DNA from: Palaemon carinicauda
Taxonomy: Eukaryota; Arthropoda; Malacostraca; Decapoda; Palaemonidae
Assembly (NCBI RefSeq): GCF_036898095.1
Contig: NC_090765.1
Coordinates: 26,627,690-26,691,689, forward strand
Length of the DNA stretch: 64,000 nucleotides
Direction: 5' to 3'
In this document: piece after piece, positions 1 to 13,300 of the stretch
Layout: every line of letters starts with the position of its first letter
Position numbering within the stretch: the stretch's first letter is position 1
Program-made: the position numbers and the translations under genes
Notes under the pieces: model-generated
What the model was told of the DNA's origin: nothing
The model's database searches: none
The model's input: the letters and a program-made list of their open reading frames with translations, nothing else

Positions 1-453
1 TAAAAATGTGTGGCCTTCAATGCTTAAAACTGACTTTTAAAGATAGAAGACTGATAAATCTGCCCTCATCACCGTCATGATGTTACTAAATCTTTTTATC
101 CATTACCATCGTGAGATAGAATTGAGACTGCTCAAACTTTTCTTCCAATTCACTTATGAGCTCTGCAGTGACCAAATTACTCTGTGCAGGAATAAAACAC
201 ATGCACCTAAAAGGATTTCAAGATCACCAACCGTATCTGTTCTAAGGATCGTAAGGGATTATTTTTTCCAGAAATTGTAAGCTTTAAAAAGTAATGTTTT
301 GTTTGTACCCATGAAGAGTAATAATAGACATATATATCTCGCAGTTGACACGTGTCACAGCGGGGAAAAATATTGAAATACAAATAGATAAAACTCTGTA
401 TCAGATCAAAGCTACTGATGCAGCCATAACCTTCAGAACCCCACATACACTTC

Positions 454-455
<2 letters not shown>
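1..455. other. No gene recognised
   Basis: AT-rich, presumably intronic or flanking sequence. Short open frames on both strands show no domain or codon pattern that I recognise. Confidence 0.5.

Positions 456-538
<83 letters not shown>
456..538. repeat. (AT)n microsatellite
   Basis: About 83 bp of uninterrupted AT dinucleotide followed by a short (GT)n tail at 540-551. The apparent Tyr-Ile open frame across it is an artefact of the repeat. Confidence 0.97.
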
Positions 539-540
<2 letters not shown>

Positions 541-732
541 GTGTGTGTGTGTATAATGTAAAAATAATGAGTGTTTTTTGTCCTTAATTTAACCTAAGCA
601 GTTCAATGATTTTTAAAAAGGCCATAAAAGTAACAAATAAATCAAATAAATACTACATTTACACCAATACATGCATTGGTCATCTCAGTTGAAAAAGATA
701 GGGACTTCATAGAAGTAATATACATATTTCAT

Positions 733-1560
733 CATAATCATCCTCTCTTCCTACGCCTATCGACGCAAAGGGCCTCGGTTAGATGGCCCCAGTCATCTCT
801 ATCTTGAGCTTTTAAATAAATACTTCTCCAATCATCATTTGCTTCACGCTTCCTTGTCCTCAGCCATGTAGGCCTGGGTCTTCAAACTCTGCTTTTGGAA
901 CCCAGTTGAATGTTTGGTGAATTATTCTCTCTTGGGGAGTGCGAAGAGCATGCCCAAACCATCTCCATCTATCCCTCACCATGATATCATCCACATAGGG
1001 CACTCGAGTAATCTCTCTTATAGTTTCATTTCTAATCCTGTCCTGCCATTTAACTCCCAATATCCTTCTGAGGACTTTGTTTTTAAGTCTACAAAATCTG
1101 TTAGATATTGTTTCATTGTTTTACCATGATTCATGTCCATATAATAACACCGATCTCACAAAACTAACATATAGCCTGATTTTTATATGTAATTTCAGGC
1201 AATTTGATTGCCAAATTTTACTTAACTTAGCCATTGTCTGATTTTCATTTTCCAATCATTCATTAAATTCAAATTCTAAAGATCCTGTATTAGTTATCAT
1301 AGTTCCTGAATATTTAAATAAATCCACCTCATTAATCCTTTCCCCCTTCAAATGATATTTCATCTTCCACTGCATATTCCATTCTCATTTTCACTGTCTT
1401 TCTTCTATTTATCTTGTTCAGGCTAAATTCATTAGCGGATAGCCAGTTCCTTGTGATGAGCAGTGCCTATCTAACTAGGGCAAGTGACCCCTGCTGGTCT
1501 ATACTAATGCAGTAAGATCATCTGCCAGGTTATATATTTATATAAAGTCTAAAAATTTAA
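733..1560 (-). pseudogene. LINE reverse-transcriptase 3' relic
   Basis: Read on the minus strand, a decayed non-LTR reverse-transcriptase tail can be followed through frameshifts and stops. A LADDLTALV segment near 1512-1535 corresponds to the catalytic FADD/YADD box. VLLYGHESW follows near 1130-1155, a conserved LINE motif usually read LLYGSETW. The stretch at 860-1080 reads RRILGVKWQDRIRNE, then RWFGHALR and NWVPK, the typical end of RTE/CR1-like ORF2 proteins. A second fragment of the same 3' end lies at 35931-36017. The element is dead. Confidence 0.82.
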
Positions 1561-4177
1561 ATTTACATTTATTAAAAAGAGGGTGTACTTAGTCAGTTTG
1601 GGAAAAGAAAATCCATGTCTGGTTCCCTTATGTGGATTCTCAATATTCTATTCTTGAGGGCTGTATTAGAGGTTAACGTCTTAACTTACTGTATTTAGTG
1701 ATGGATATATCTAGTGACAAGAGTTGCTGGATTGTCTTTAGATGAGCAGATTCGTGAGGATTTTGTTCATAATATCTAGTTTCCAACGCCTATCAGACTG
1801 GACAAGTTCAAGTAGTTTGTTTGAATTATGATGGCCGATTCCAAAATCTTCAATTTGTATGGACAAAATGTCTTAAAAGAAAAAGCTGAAACCCAACCCA
1901 CAAATCCTTTAAACAATGCTTCACAGATCTTGTTTTCAGATCATATCTGTGATGGGCAACATCCAGTTTGGCCCCAATAAATATTTTGCAATCTCCTCAT
2001 GGTAATATAAAAATTTACTTACAATAATACATATCTTACGTTGGTTCAACACACAGCAGTTCCAACTTTGTTGGTCATTTAAATAATAAATACAAAAATA
2101 AAATCTAAGTTATGTCGTTTTATACTACATTATGTTGATCTTCATCTAATAAATATTACATATATCTAGACCCTTGCCATCCCAAAATCCCCCATTCCCA
2201 GCTCAATCACTAGGCTGGCAAAGCTATGTTCACTTATGGAAATAAAATCAGTAACAATGTTAAATATAAGTCATATAAAACGAGACATATCAAACTGTTC
2301 AAAAGAAAAGCATTTGCAACAAGTTTAAACTTCGTTGTCATTTACAGTACTGTACTGTCTTCACATGAAAGCTTATCAATGTAAGTATCTGGTTCTCATA
2401 AAATGATTACATGATGTAAGTGATATTTTGTGTTCAGTATGTGTAAAGGAAATGTATTAGTCACTTTTTATGGCAAAAATCTGACCAATGTCAAAAATCG
2501 ACATCTTGGGAGCCAATTAATGACACGGGGCTGGGTATTACTGTATATCTATACTCATAGGGCATTACATATCAAGGTCAACCCTTAAGATAAAAAAATT
2601 TCCTGTTTTCTTTTCTTGCAATGTCCCTACACCTCTAACGTAGTGCTAAAGTTATAGGGTGGTGCATGGCAGCACTGCTGTCTGCATACATCACATCCCT
2701 TTGTCTTTCAGTACCCTCATCGCTTAGTGTTCGAACATACGATACTCAAACCCTTGAATATGATTTTGTTTCTTTAGTAAATTCTGTGATGCATTTTTAT
2801 TGATTCAATTTAAGGGGATGTCTTTTTCTGGCTTCTTAAACTCTTCTTGAGAGGGTTGTTCAAGGGATTTATGTCTAGGTGGTAATGTGAGAATTGTGTG
2901 AGGCAGCTGAAGCCCCACCCTTGCAGGAATTAACATTAATAAGATTCTTAAACTTTGTTTGGCTGTGTTAGTGAAACTAAATGGAAATGGGTCACTGGGA
3001 TTGGCCATCATCCCAGACAAACCTATCTTACTTCAAATCCTAGGCTAACTCTTCAAGCTATGTCTAGCAGCTCTTTGTGCCAGTCAGTAAGGGTTCTGTT
3101 GGTACACAGGGATTCAAAGAGCTAATTTTCCCTCCTCAAGTCTAGCTCTCTAAATTACTTAATGATAGTTTAGTATTCCAAAACCCTCACATTAATGTAA
3201 TTCAATCCTCTTTAAATGAACACAAACTCTAGATCCAAATATCCATTCTCGCCATGAAATAATCCTTAATGCGCAACATTTGTTTGCTATTGTATTTCTA
3301 ACTTGTGGTGTATCAGAAGGATTTTTTAAAATGGGATTCACACTTATTTAAATTTTGTTCAAATGCTTCGGTTGGAGCTGAGAAGTGGTTATACTACGTT
3401 TAGAGTGGCCATGGGGATGACCCTTGTGTAGGCTCACACACTGTCACATCTCAATTTCTCCACTGTAGGCCTATTGTACCTTAACTGATAAAATGAGTCC
3501 ATTGCCTTGTGCAGGCAAAAAAGAAAATAAGCAGTTCTACGGAACAAACAAGAGTAGCAAGCAGAAGGGGCTGAATCACGTGAATGTTTTAGTTTTTCTA
3601 TGTACTATGAATCCAACATTTGTTATACTCTTTTTTTTTTTTAAACAAAAAGAGCACTCCCTGTGGTTCTTGGCTATGAAAAGACAAAGGGGTTATCCCC
3701 AGAGATTAATCTTGCTTTTAATCAAAGCTAGATAAACATAAAATTGGCTTTTACATCAATAAATATATGACCTCCATGAATTCCAGTCATTTTCCACTAA
3801 GACGAAGCCCAATATGTATTGCTCAAAATACCGTATACCGATATAGTCTATTTTTTATGTTTTCATAGGCCTATTTAAGAGACACAATATATACTTGTAG
3901 AAAAAGTGTGTGAAAAGCTTAAACTTGACATAATTAAGCCATGTTTTCCATTACGTAAAACTTAGCGATCATTGAAATTACAGAAAGGACTTGTTGATAA
4001 ATGGATCAATCATCAGAGAATATATGAGAAATAAGTTTACCAATGAAAACGTTTCATTACTTGAGAAATTTTTATGACATTTGAAAAATAAATTGGATTT
4101 TGATATAATCTTGTCAATTTACAGTAGTTAAAATAAGATGAAAACATAGCTTTTTCACACAAACAAGTGGCACTTAC
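1561..4177. other. Gene-free stretch downstream of e23
   Basis: AT-rich DNA with no LDLa, Ig or other exon that I can recognise on either strand, and no clear mobile element. Open frames at 2805-3020 and 3493-3735 are short and lack domain features. It is probably intron. Confidence 0.5.
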
Positions 4178-4300
4178 GTCGAGGTTTTGCACAGCCATCT
4201 TCATCTGACCTATCTGGACACTGTGGTATTCGGTCACAACGATATGTCCGTGGTATACAACTTCCATCTAAGCATCTCCATTCCTCAGGCCTACACTCTT
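4178..4300 (-). CDS. LDLa exon e23, class R (most 3' seen)
   Basis: 41 codons, phase 1-1, donor GTAAGTG. It shows [26 protein letters not shown] and PDRSDEDGC, followed by AKPR. TGCATG overlaps the acceptor (TTGCATGCAG). The intact phase-1 donor shows that transcription continues to further exons below position 4178; none is recognised in the remaining 4.2 kb, so the next exon is probably outside the window. Confidence 0.92.
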
Positions 4301-7300
4301 CTGCATGCAAACATGACTTACTCTTCCAAACCATGCAATGTTAATTTTCATATGCTTTCATCTACAGTATTTACAAAGATTATACATGCTGATGTTCTCA
4401 GCAACATAAAACATAAAAGGCGATCTTTTTCGATTATCCCATACAGAAGAAAATGAGAGTACACTTTCCTCTAAGAAAAGGAATTACATATATCAAACCC
4501 CTATAAAGTGTTCTTAGAATGATAGAAGGAATTGCTCAGGATATGAAAACTGTATTGAATGCAAAGTCAAAGAAGTTATCGAATCTTACCCGGACAATTC
4601 TCTTCGTCAGTGTAGTCTCTACAGTCATACTGATTGTCACATCTTGACTGCAACGGTATGCAAGATCCATCTCTACAAGTCCATTCAGCGGAGGTACATG
4701 CTACAAAAAAAAGTTATTACATGCATCAAGTTAAAGAAAAATTAGGATCCAAGCTTGACTGTGTAATGCTGTATTACTTCTCTACTTGTACATCAATATG
4801 AATGTACAAATATGCAATATGGTTAAAATGCATAAGAATCAAGAGAGGTCAAGTTATACAATTGTAATACTCTCCATCATATGAAGCATCTTATCTGTTT
4901 ATACAGTAAATGTTGCACATTTGTTAATATAAAAAAAAATTACCTAGTCATTAATATGGAAATGTACTTTGAAAAGCTGGTATAACTTTTCCTTACACAA
5001 CCGAACACCAAATATAATAGAAAAAGGTAATAATCTTAAGTAAAACATTATGTATTCTGGTGTGTATTAGAAATTGCACTTCACATGACAAACACAAATG
5101 CAGAATGTCCTGTATTTGCAAATTCAATCAAATAAGTATACCAGTACATACTATTAAAAGTTAATTCTTATCAATGGAAGCCTAGTACTTTCCATAATCA
5201 TAATTCTGATAGGGGTAATGTAACAATTATGGGTAATCCTTTCTCCAGGTTTAGTAATTTTACAGTACCAGCACTTTCAAACCACCTAATTCAATCAAAA
5301 GTTTCCATTCTGGCTTTTACAAGTAAATAATATAATAGAAAGTCTAAAAGTGTGTCAAGAGCCATGCATAGTATGCATAAAAATATAAAAGTCTATGCAC
5401 ATTATACAAATGCATCTCAGTACAGTTTGTATGTAACTCAAACCTGTATTAACAAGATTTAACTAGAGACCAAGATAATCAATCCAACCTTACCTGGACA
5501 GCTTTCTTCGTCAGAATAATCTCTACAGTCATACTGATTATCACACCTTCTTTCCAAAGATATACAAGAACCATCCCTACAAGTCCATTCACCAGGTCCA
5601 CAAGCTACAAAAAAAGGTTGATGCATGCATTAAACCTAACTACAGGTTAGTATTACTATAGTGGTCTCAGATTTACATATACTGTGCTTTTAACCTTTAA
5701 AGTGTAAAATGGGCTGAGGGAAAATGAACACTATCCTTCCTCATAAATTTATTTGGTAGCTTGGCAAAATCCATTTAAGGTTATACTCTTTAATGAGAGC
5801 TTCTTGAAAGAAATGTAAATCTTAGATTGGTACTAGAATCAATTATGTAATTTGAAAAACTGAAAAGCAATAATTCATGTGACTTTAGGGAGCTAGTAAC
5901 ATATCTTATTTCATTGATATAAAATGTATGTGTAAATTAGGAAATGTATAGCTATAAATAGGGAGGCTTAATATTTCTTTTATTTGTATCAACACTATAA
6001 AGACTGCTGATGGATGTGGGAAAAATCATGAAAATATATAAAAAATTTATTCTGATTTGTAAACTATTAGTATACATCCTGTACTTGGGTAAAGAACAAT
6101 ACAATCCATAGTACCCAGAATTCACTTAAGTTCTATGTTAGTATATTATTACTTTCATACGAGTTACTCATAATCATGTCAAATGAGATCATTATGAAAT
6201 CCGTTATTTTTACTTACGTTGAGGTCTAACACAATTTTCCTCATCAGATCGATCCAGACACTGAGGAGTTCCATCACAATGATATGATTCTGGTATACAT
6301 GTACCATCTAAGCATTTCCACTCACCAGGCCTACATCTATCTGCATGCATATAAACATTTAAAGTCACACCTTGATTTTTCATTAAAAAATCTTTTTCAT
6401 TCCAACATATTGAATCAATAAGGGTTTAACATCTAAGATAAAATGACTAAGCATGTCAACACAATAATTAGTCTTACCTGAACAGTTTTCTTCATCAGAA
6501 TAGTCTCTACAATGATAAAAATTATCACAACGTGCTTCTGAAGGAATACAAGATCCGTCCCTACAAGTCCATTCAAAAGGTCCACAACCTACACATATAA
6601 CGGGTTATTTCATGCATTAAAATAATTTTGTTAGTAATGTCCTGTATTCATAATCTAGTACTAGAGAAATATTTCAAAATGCATACAAAAAATTCATATC
6701 AGATGATAATTGTCAAATAAAAATCAAGAGACTTAGAGACTTTCTCAATGAAAGAAGCTAGACTGTGACCCTTGTTTAGTCAGAAATTTCAACTACGGAT
6801 TGAACAGATGCAATACTGAAAGAACTGCATGTCATATGATCTCTATATACAGTATATACAGTACCAAGTTACAGCAGCTTCTATTTAAATCCTGTAGATG
6901 CCAGCCTAGGAGGTATTTGCAGTCTCTCTCTCGGGTGATTAGGAAAAGATGAACATGAAGACAGAGATCAAGGCAAACATCAAGCAATCTCTCCAATTCC
7001 AATAATGGAATCTGGTTCTTGAATTTGAACTGCTTTTAAAACAGTTTATGTGTTCTCAGTGTCAGGTGAATTTCAAGCACCATGCAGTTCCATGGATGAT
7101 CTCTATGAATCATACAAACAATGCAAGATGACTCTCTATCCATATCAAGGATATGGTGCAGCTCAAAAACCAAGTACCACTTGTTTATAGTGGATTTCAG
7201 AAGGGTTACCTCCTTGCAAAGAAGTTATCGAGCATATTCTCATTAATTGCCATGGATTAAGCCCATGGACTGATGAATAAATAACTCAAAGGAGACGGAG

Positions 7301-10300
7301 ATATCATTGGAATCACAGATAACCCTTATGCTTTAATTCAATGGATCACAGCTGGCCAAGAAATCACTCGGACAAATAATAAATTTGAAACTTCATGTTT
7401 AACAACTCCCATGAAATTGAATAAGCACCACAACCAATCTTATTTTGTGCAAAGAAAACTTGCAATCTATACGAAATCAATAGTCACAACATTTCAGGAA
7501 TTGGGAAACCTATTCACAGATGACAGTAATAACCTAGTCTGAATCGACATGAAGGAAGTAATGGGTGAAAGTGCCGTGGCTAGTGCTCAGGACTGTAGAG
7601 TCAATTGGATAATCACAATATGCCAAATCTGTTGCTGAATGGTTAGAGCAACGAGTAACCCTAGTATCAGATACCATCTCCAAAAACAAATTGACCCTGT
7701 ATCACAAAACATCACCCTCAAGCAGGCGAGAACTTCTCACCAGATGAATACTCTTAAAAACAACTGGGGCTATTCAGTAGGATGAACATCTCATATAAAT
7801 CTCGCAATGGAGACATGGATGAGTTGTTTAGACATGAAAACCCTGGTATGCCACCTTCTCTCCTGATATACGCGATCTTAAACAGAGAACAAAGTCGGAC
7901 CTTATCAAAAGTTTTGATAAGCGTGTTACACCAGAGAATTATAGCTCACCAGTTGTAGATGTCAAAATTCTAGATGGAGGTGTGTTGGTCATTATGCTCC
8001 CTCCAAAAACCTGTGCTACATTTGGTGACTATACTGAATACGTGTTCATATCTTACATACTGAGAAACCTACAGATCACAAAGCGTCAAGATGTGACATT
8101 GGGTTGGTACTTCAAAGGTAGTCTGAAGAGTTAAACCAGATAAAAGAGAAGATCTGGAACCCACTTCAGAATCGCAAGTTCTACACCAATCCTAAAGAAC
8201 TGGCAGAATTTTCTCTGAGTGGACGAAAATAAAAGTGATTGCTTTCAGTATTTGTCTCAATGCATTGGTCAGATCTCTTCTGGAAGGGAAAGAGATCTAT
8301 TGCACTGAAGGACCAGGGTTTTTGTGTCACATGGGGGTGATGCATGGCCTATTCTTGCTCCTTGCAATCATGAGGAAGCCGACACAAGGCTAAAACCACC
8401 ACAGGAAAATCCTTATCAGATCAGTTGACACAGATGTAATAGTTCTAGCAGTCACTAATTTTCACTAGCTATCACTGGATGAATTGTGAATTGCTTTTGG
8501 TATAAAGAAGAACTGTAGACTTATACATACATATACCAAAGGCACTTCCCCCTATTTTGGGGGGTAGCCGACAACAACAAGAAACAAAACAAAAAAGGGG
8601 ACCTCTACTCTCTACGTTCCTCCAGCCTAACCAGGGACTCAGCCGAATAAACTTTCCAGCAAGCTTTGACAATAAAAGGCCAGAGCACTTCCATTTTTTC
8701 ATGCCTTTACTGGATGTAACACCACCTCATCATTCAGCAGTATTGGAAAAGTAACCACCTGGGATACTTGGACAGCATTACTTGATATTACAGCCACATT
8801 TGTGTGTATCTGAAAGGCCCACTTGTTTGCAAAAGGTGGGCAACTGGATCGAATGCCTCCAACAAATGCTGTTCTCAATCAGCACATCAAGAGAGCTAGT
8901 TATCAGGCAGGATATGTCTGGGCACAGTTACCTGAGGCTAATCAACGACTACCATCACCATAAGCTTGGGGATGTACCGAGATTTCGAGTGACCACTGTA
9001 TATTGTTCTGGACTGTATTCCCAGAAACAGCCAAGTTATGCAAAGAACTTATCAAATGTAGCTGCAAAAAGACATGCACGCCCCCTTGTAAATGTTCAAA
9101 TACAGCACTTTCATGTACCAAACTGTGCAAATGTGTAGGAACATGCTTCCAGTCCAGATTCAATGACTTGTCTCTGCATTATGCTCACTTTGGTCATTTC
9201 CATGTTATTGGTGTATGAATAGTTCTTACTTGATGTGTGCAATGTTTCAGAGAAAAAGTATCAAATACCCATTTATATATTGTATTGTTGATCTTCTAAG
9301 TTGAATTAAGTATTTTAGTGCTTGGTCGTACCTGCGGCATATCTAATCTACTTGTAGACCTATCTCCTCAGGAAATTTATCACTTTTTTGTTTTAGTATT
9401 GGAATATTCTATATGAAAGAATAAAGTTAAAGCTAAAGTCAAATCTAATAGATTCTTTGAGTGTGAATACAAGTTAACATAATTAAACAGCAATTTATGT
9501 GCCCAAAAGGCTGGAAAATTAGCTGAATTTATTTGTCGACGGCCATTTTGAAAAATCTAGATGGCAGCGTTAATTTTGGTGATATAATGTGTCTCCTTTT
9601 TGTGGGAAAGAGCATTGAAAACTGAGCCAGGATGCTGCAGATTTTCACACTTTATTCACAATGTGAATGATTTTTTCCTAAGCTATTGTACTACATAGTG
9701 CCAAATGTTTCGAGAGCATCGTTACAACAATATGTGTATGATTTTAATCATCTAAGTGATTATAAGTACTTTTGCATATTATATACTGTACCTCAGCAAA
9801 GCAAATATTTGTCATAAAATGAAAAAAAATTTGTTAAACTTTATTCATGACTAATATTTAAAATACAGTATACTGTACTCAGTGAATTTCAAGTTCACAA
9901 AGATCAGTGTGAAATAAACAAGATTTAAAGAAAGTGAAAATTACAAAACTGGTCCTTTATAATTCATGAGTTTAACATTTGAGGATTTTTTTATAGAATT
10001 AGTGCATCAAAGCCAAGATAATTACCCTATTGTATGCCACCACAAAAGCTCAATGCGATACTAGGAGTAAGACCACAGAATTGAGGGAAAATGAGAAATA
10101 TGAAATTTCATAACAGAAGTTGACAGCTCACTAACTTTGAGTAGTAAGCCGTATGAACCTAAGGCGAGTAAAGAAATAGGATATGCAGAAAGAGATAAAA
10201 ATATGAAAATTACCTGAAAATTATCATCTGAATTTAACTACATAATAAGAATCATTCACTAACTTTAGTTACATGGTGAAACTCGAGATTAAACAATTTA

Positions 10301-13300
10301 CGTAGTTTAGAATGCTAAGACATAATACTACTTCTTACCTGGACAGTTTTCCTCATCAGAGTAGTCTCTACAGTCATACTGACTATCACACCTTCTTTGT
10401 GCAGGTATACATGACCCATCTCTACAAGTCCAATCATCTGGTCTACATGCTACAATATATGGTTAATAGAAGCTAATGTTAAATATATTAATGTTCATAT
10501 TTTGTTACTGAAGCAATTCCTTGGGTAATTTTATTAAAAGTATATTTAACACTTTAGGTTTATGGACAAAACCCAACTTTATGAAAAATATTTAAAAAGC
10601 AAAATTTTCAACAGGAATTTTGTTTCTCATATCAAAAAGAAATACCAAAATATTTTCAGAGAAAAAATGTTTTGGTGGGTATGGCTCACCAACATGAGGG
10701 TACTCCAGCATGCCTATACCAGTATGCTCTACTACTATGAATTTCCTCCTTTACGCTACGATTTGGGATATTATATTAGGAAACAGAGTTGTGATATTGT
10801 ATTCTTAAACATGTTATTTTCATTAGTAAAATAAATTTTTGAATATACTTACCCGATAATCATGTAGCTGTCAACTCCGTTGCCCGACAGAATTCTATGG
10901 AGGGATACGCCAGCTATCACAATACTAGAAGGGGGTGTACTTACCAGCGCCACCTGTGGCCAGGTACTCAAGTACTTCTTGTTGACACCTCCTCAATTAT
11001 TCCTCGGTCCCACTGGTTCTCTATGGGGAGGAAGGGAGGGTCAATTAAATCATGATTATCGGGTAAGTATATTCAAAAATTTATTTTACTAATGAAAATA
11101 ACATTTTTCAATATTAAACTTACCCGATAATCATGTAGCTGATTCACACCCAGGGGGGTGGGTGAAAACCAGTGTACAAGATTAAAGGATAGCTAAGTAT
11201 CCCATATTTCATATAACAGTTATCTCAAATAACAATGAAATAATAAGTACCTGGTAAGGAAGTCGAATTGAACCGTTACTCTGTCTCTTTTTTAAGTTCG
11301 TCTTCCTTACTGAGCGCAGCGTTCCTCTTGGAGGCTGAATCAACCCAAAGGTGCTAAAGTATACAGGGCTGCAACCCATACTAAAGGACCTCATCACAAC
11401 CTTTAACCTCGGCGCTTCTCAAGAAAGAATTGACCACCCGCCAAATCAACAAGGATGTGGAAGGCTTCTTAGCCGACCGAACAACCCATAAAAAGTATTC
11501 AAGAGAAAGGTTAAAAAGTTATGGAATTATGGGAATGTAGTGGCTGAGCCCTCGCCTACTACTGCATTCGTTGCTACGAATGGACCCAGGGTGTAGCAGT
11601 ACTCGTAAAGAGACTGAACATCTTTGAGATAGAATGATGCGAACACTGACTTGCTTCTCCAATAGGTTGCATCCATAACACTCTGCAGAGAACGGTTTTG
11701 TTTGAAGGCCACTGAAGTAGCCACAGCTCTCACTTCATGTGTCCTTACCTTCAGCAAAGCAAGGTCTTCTTCCTTCAGATGAGAATTTGCTTCTCTAATC
11801 AGAAGCCTGATGTAGAAAGAAACTGAGTTCTTAGACATTGGTAGAGAAGGCTTCTTGATAGCACACCATAAGGCTTCTGATTGTCCTCGTAATGGTTTTG
11901 ACCTTCTTAGATAGTACTTAAGAGCTCTAACAGGGCAAAGTACTCTCTCTAGTTCGTTCCCCACCATGTTGGACAGGCTTGGGATCTCGAACGACTTAGG
12001 GTAAGGACGGGAAGGAAGCTCGTTTTAGCCAAAAAAAACCGAGCCGCAAGGAACATGTAGCCGTTTCAGATGTGAAACCTATGTTCCTGCTGAAGGCGTG
12101 GATCTCACTTACTCTTTTACCTGTTGCTAAGCACACGAGGAAAAGAGTTTCTAATGTGAGGTCCTTAAAAGAGGCTGATTGGAACGGTTCAAATCCTGAT
12201 GACATTAGGAACCTTAGGACCACGTCTAGATTCCAGCCTGGAGTGGACAACCGACGTTCCTTTGAGGTCTCAAAAGACCTAAGGAGGTCCTGTAGATCTT
12301 TGTTGGAGGAAAGATCCAAGCCTCTGTGGCGGAAAACCGCTGCCAACATACTTCTGTAACCCTTGATCGTAGGAGCTGATAGGGATTTTACGTTCCTTAG
12401 ATGAAACAGGAAGTCAGCAATCTGGGTTACAGTGGTACTGGTTGAGGAAAACTGCATTGGCCTTGCACCAGCTTCGGAAGACTTCCCATTAAGACTGATA
12501 GACTCTGAGAGTGGATGTCGTCCTTGCTCTGGCAATCGTTCTGGCTGCCTCCTTCGAAAAGCCTCTAGTTCTTGAGAGACTTTCGATAGTCTGAAGGCAG
12601 TCAGACGAAGAGCGTGGAGGTTTGGGTGTACCTTCTTTACGTGAGGTTGACGCAGAAGGTCCACTCTAGGAGGAAGAGTCCTGGGAACGTCGACCAGCCA
12701 TTGCAGTACCTCGGTGAACCCTTCTCTCGCGGGTCAGAGGGGAGCAACCAACGTCAACCGTGTCCCTTTGTGAGAGGCGAACTTCTGAAGTACCCTGTTG
12801 ACAATCTTGAACGGCGAGAATGCATACAGGTTGAGATGGGACCAATCCAGCAGAAAGGCATCCACGCAAACTGCTGCTGGGTCTGGAATCGGAGAACAAT
12901 ACAAGAGGAGCTTCTTGGTCATCGAGGTAGCGAATAGAACTATGGTTGGCTGACCCCACAGGGCCCAAAGTCTGCTGCAAACATTCTTGTGAAGGGTCCA
13001 CTCTGTGGGGAAGGCCTGACTCTTACGGCTGAGGCGATCTGCCATGACATTCATATCGCCCTGAATGAGCTTCCTTACCAGCGTGAGCTTTCGATCTTTG
13101 ACCAAATGAGGAGGTCCCTTGCGAACTTGAACAACTTCCTAGAATGAGTCCCTCTCTGCTTGGAGATGTAAGCCAAGGCTGTGGTGTAGTCGGAGTTCAC
13201 CTCCACCACCTTGTTAAGCTGGAGGGACTTGAAGTTTATCAAGGCCAGATGAACTGCCAACAACTCCTTGCAATAGATGTGAAGTGTCCTTTGCTCCTGA

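Noticed and set aside
4187..4456. 89-codon plus-strand frame over e23
   Set aside because: Shadow of the minus-strand LDLa exon and its intron.
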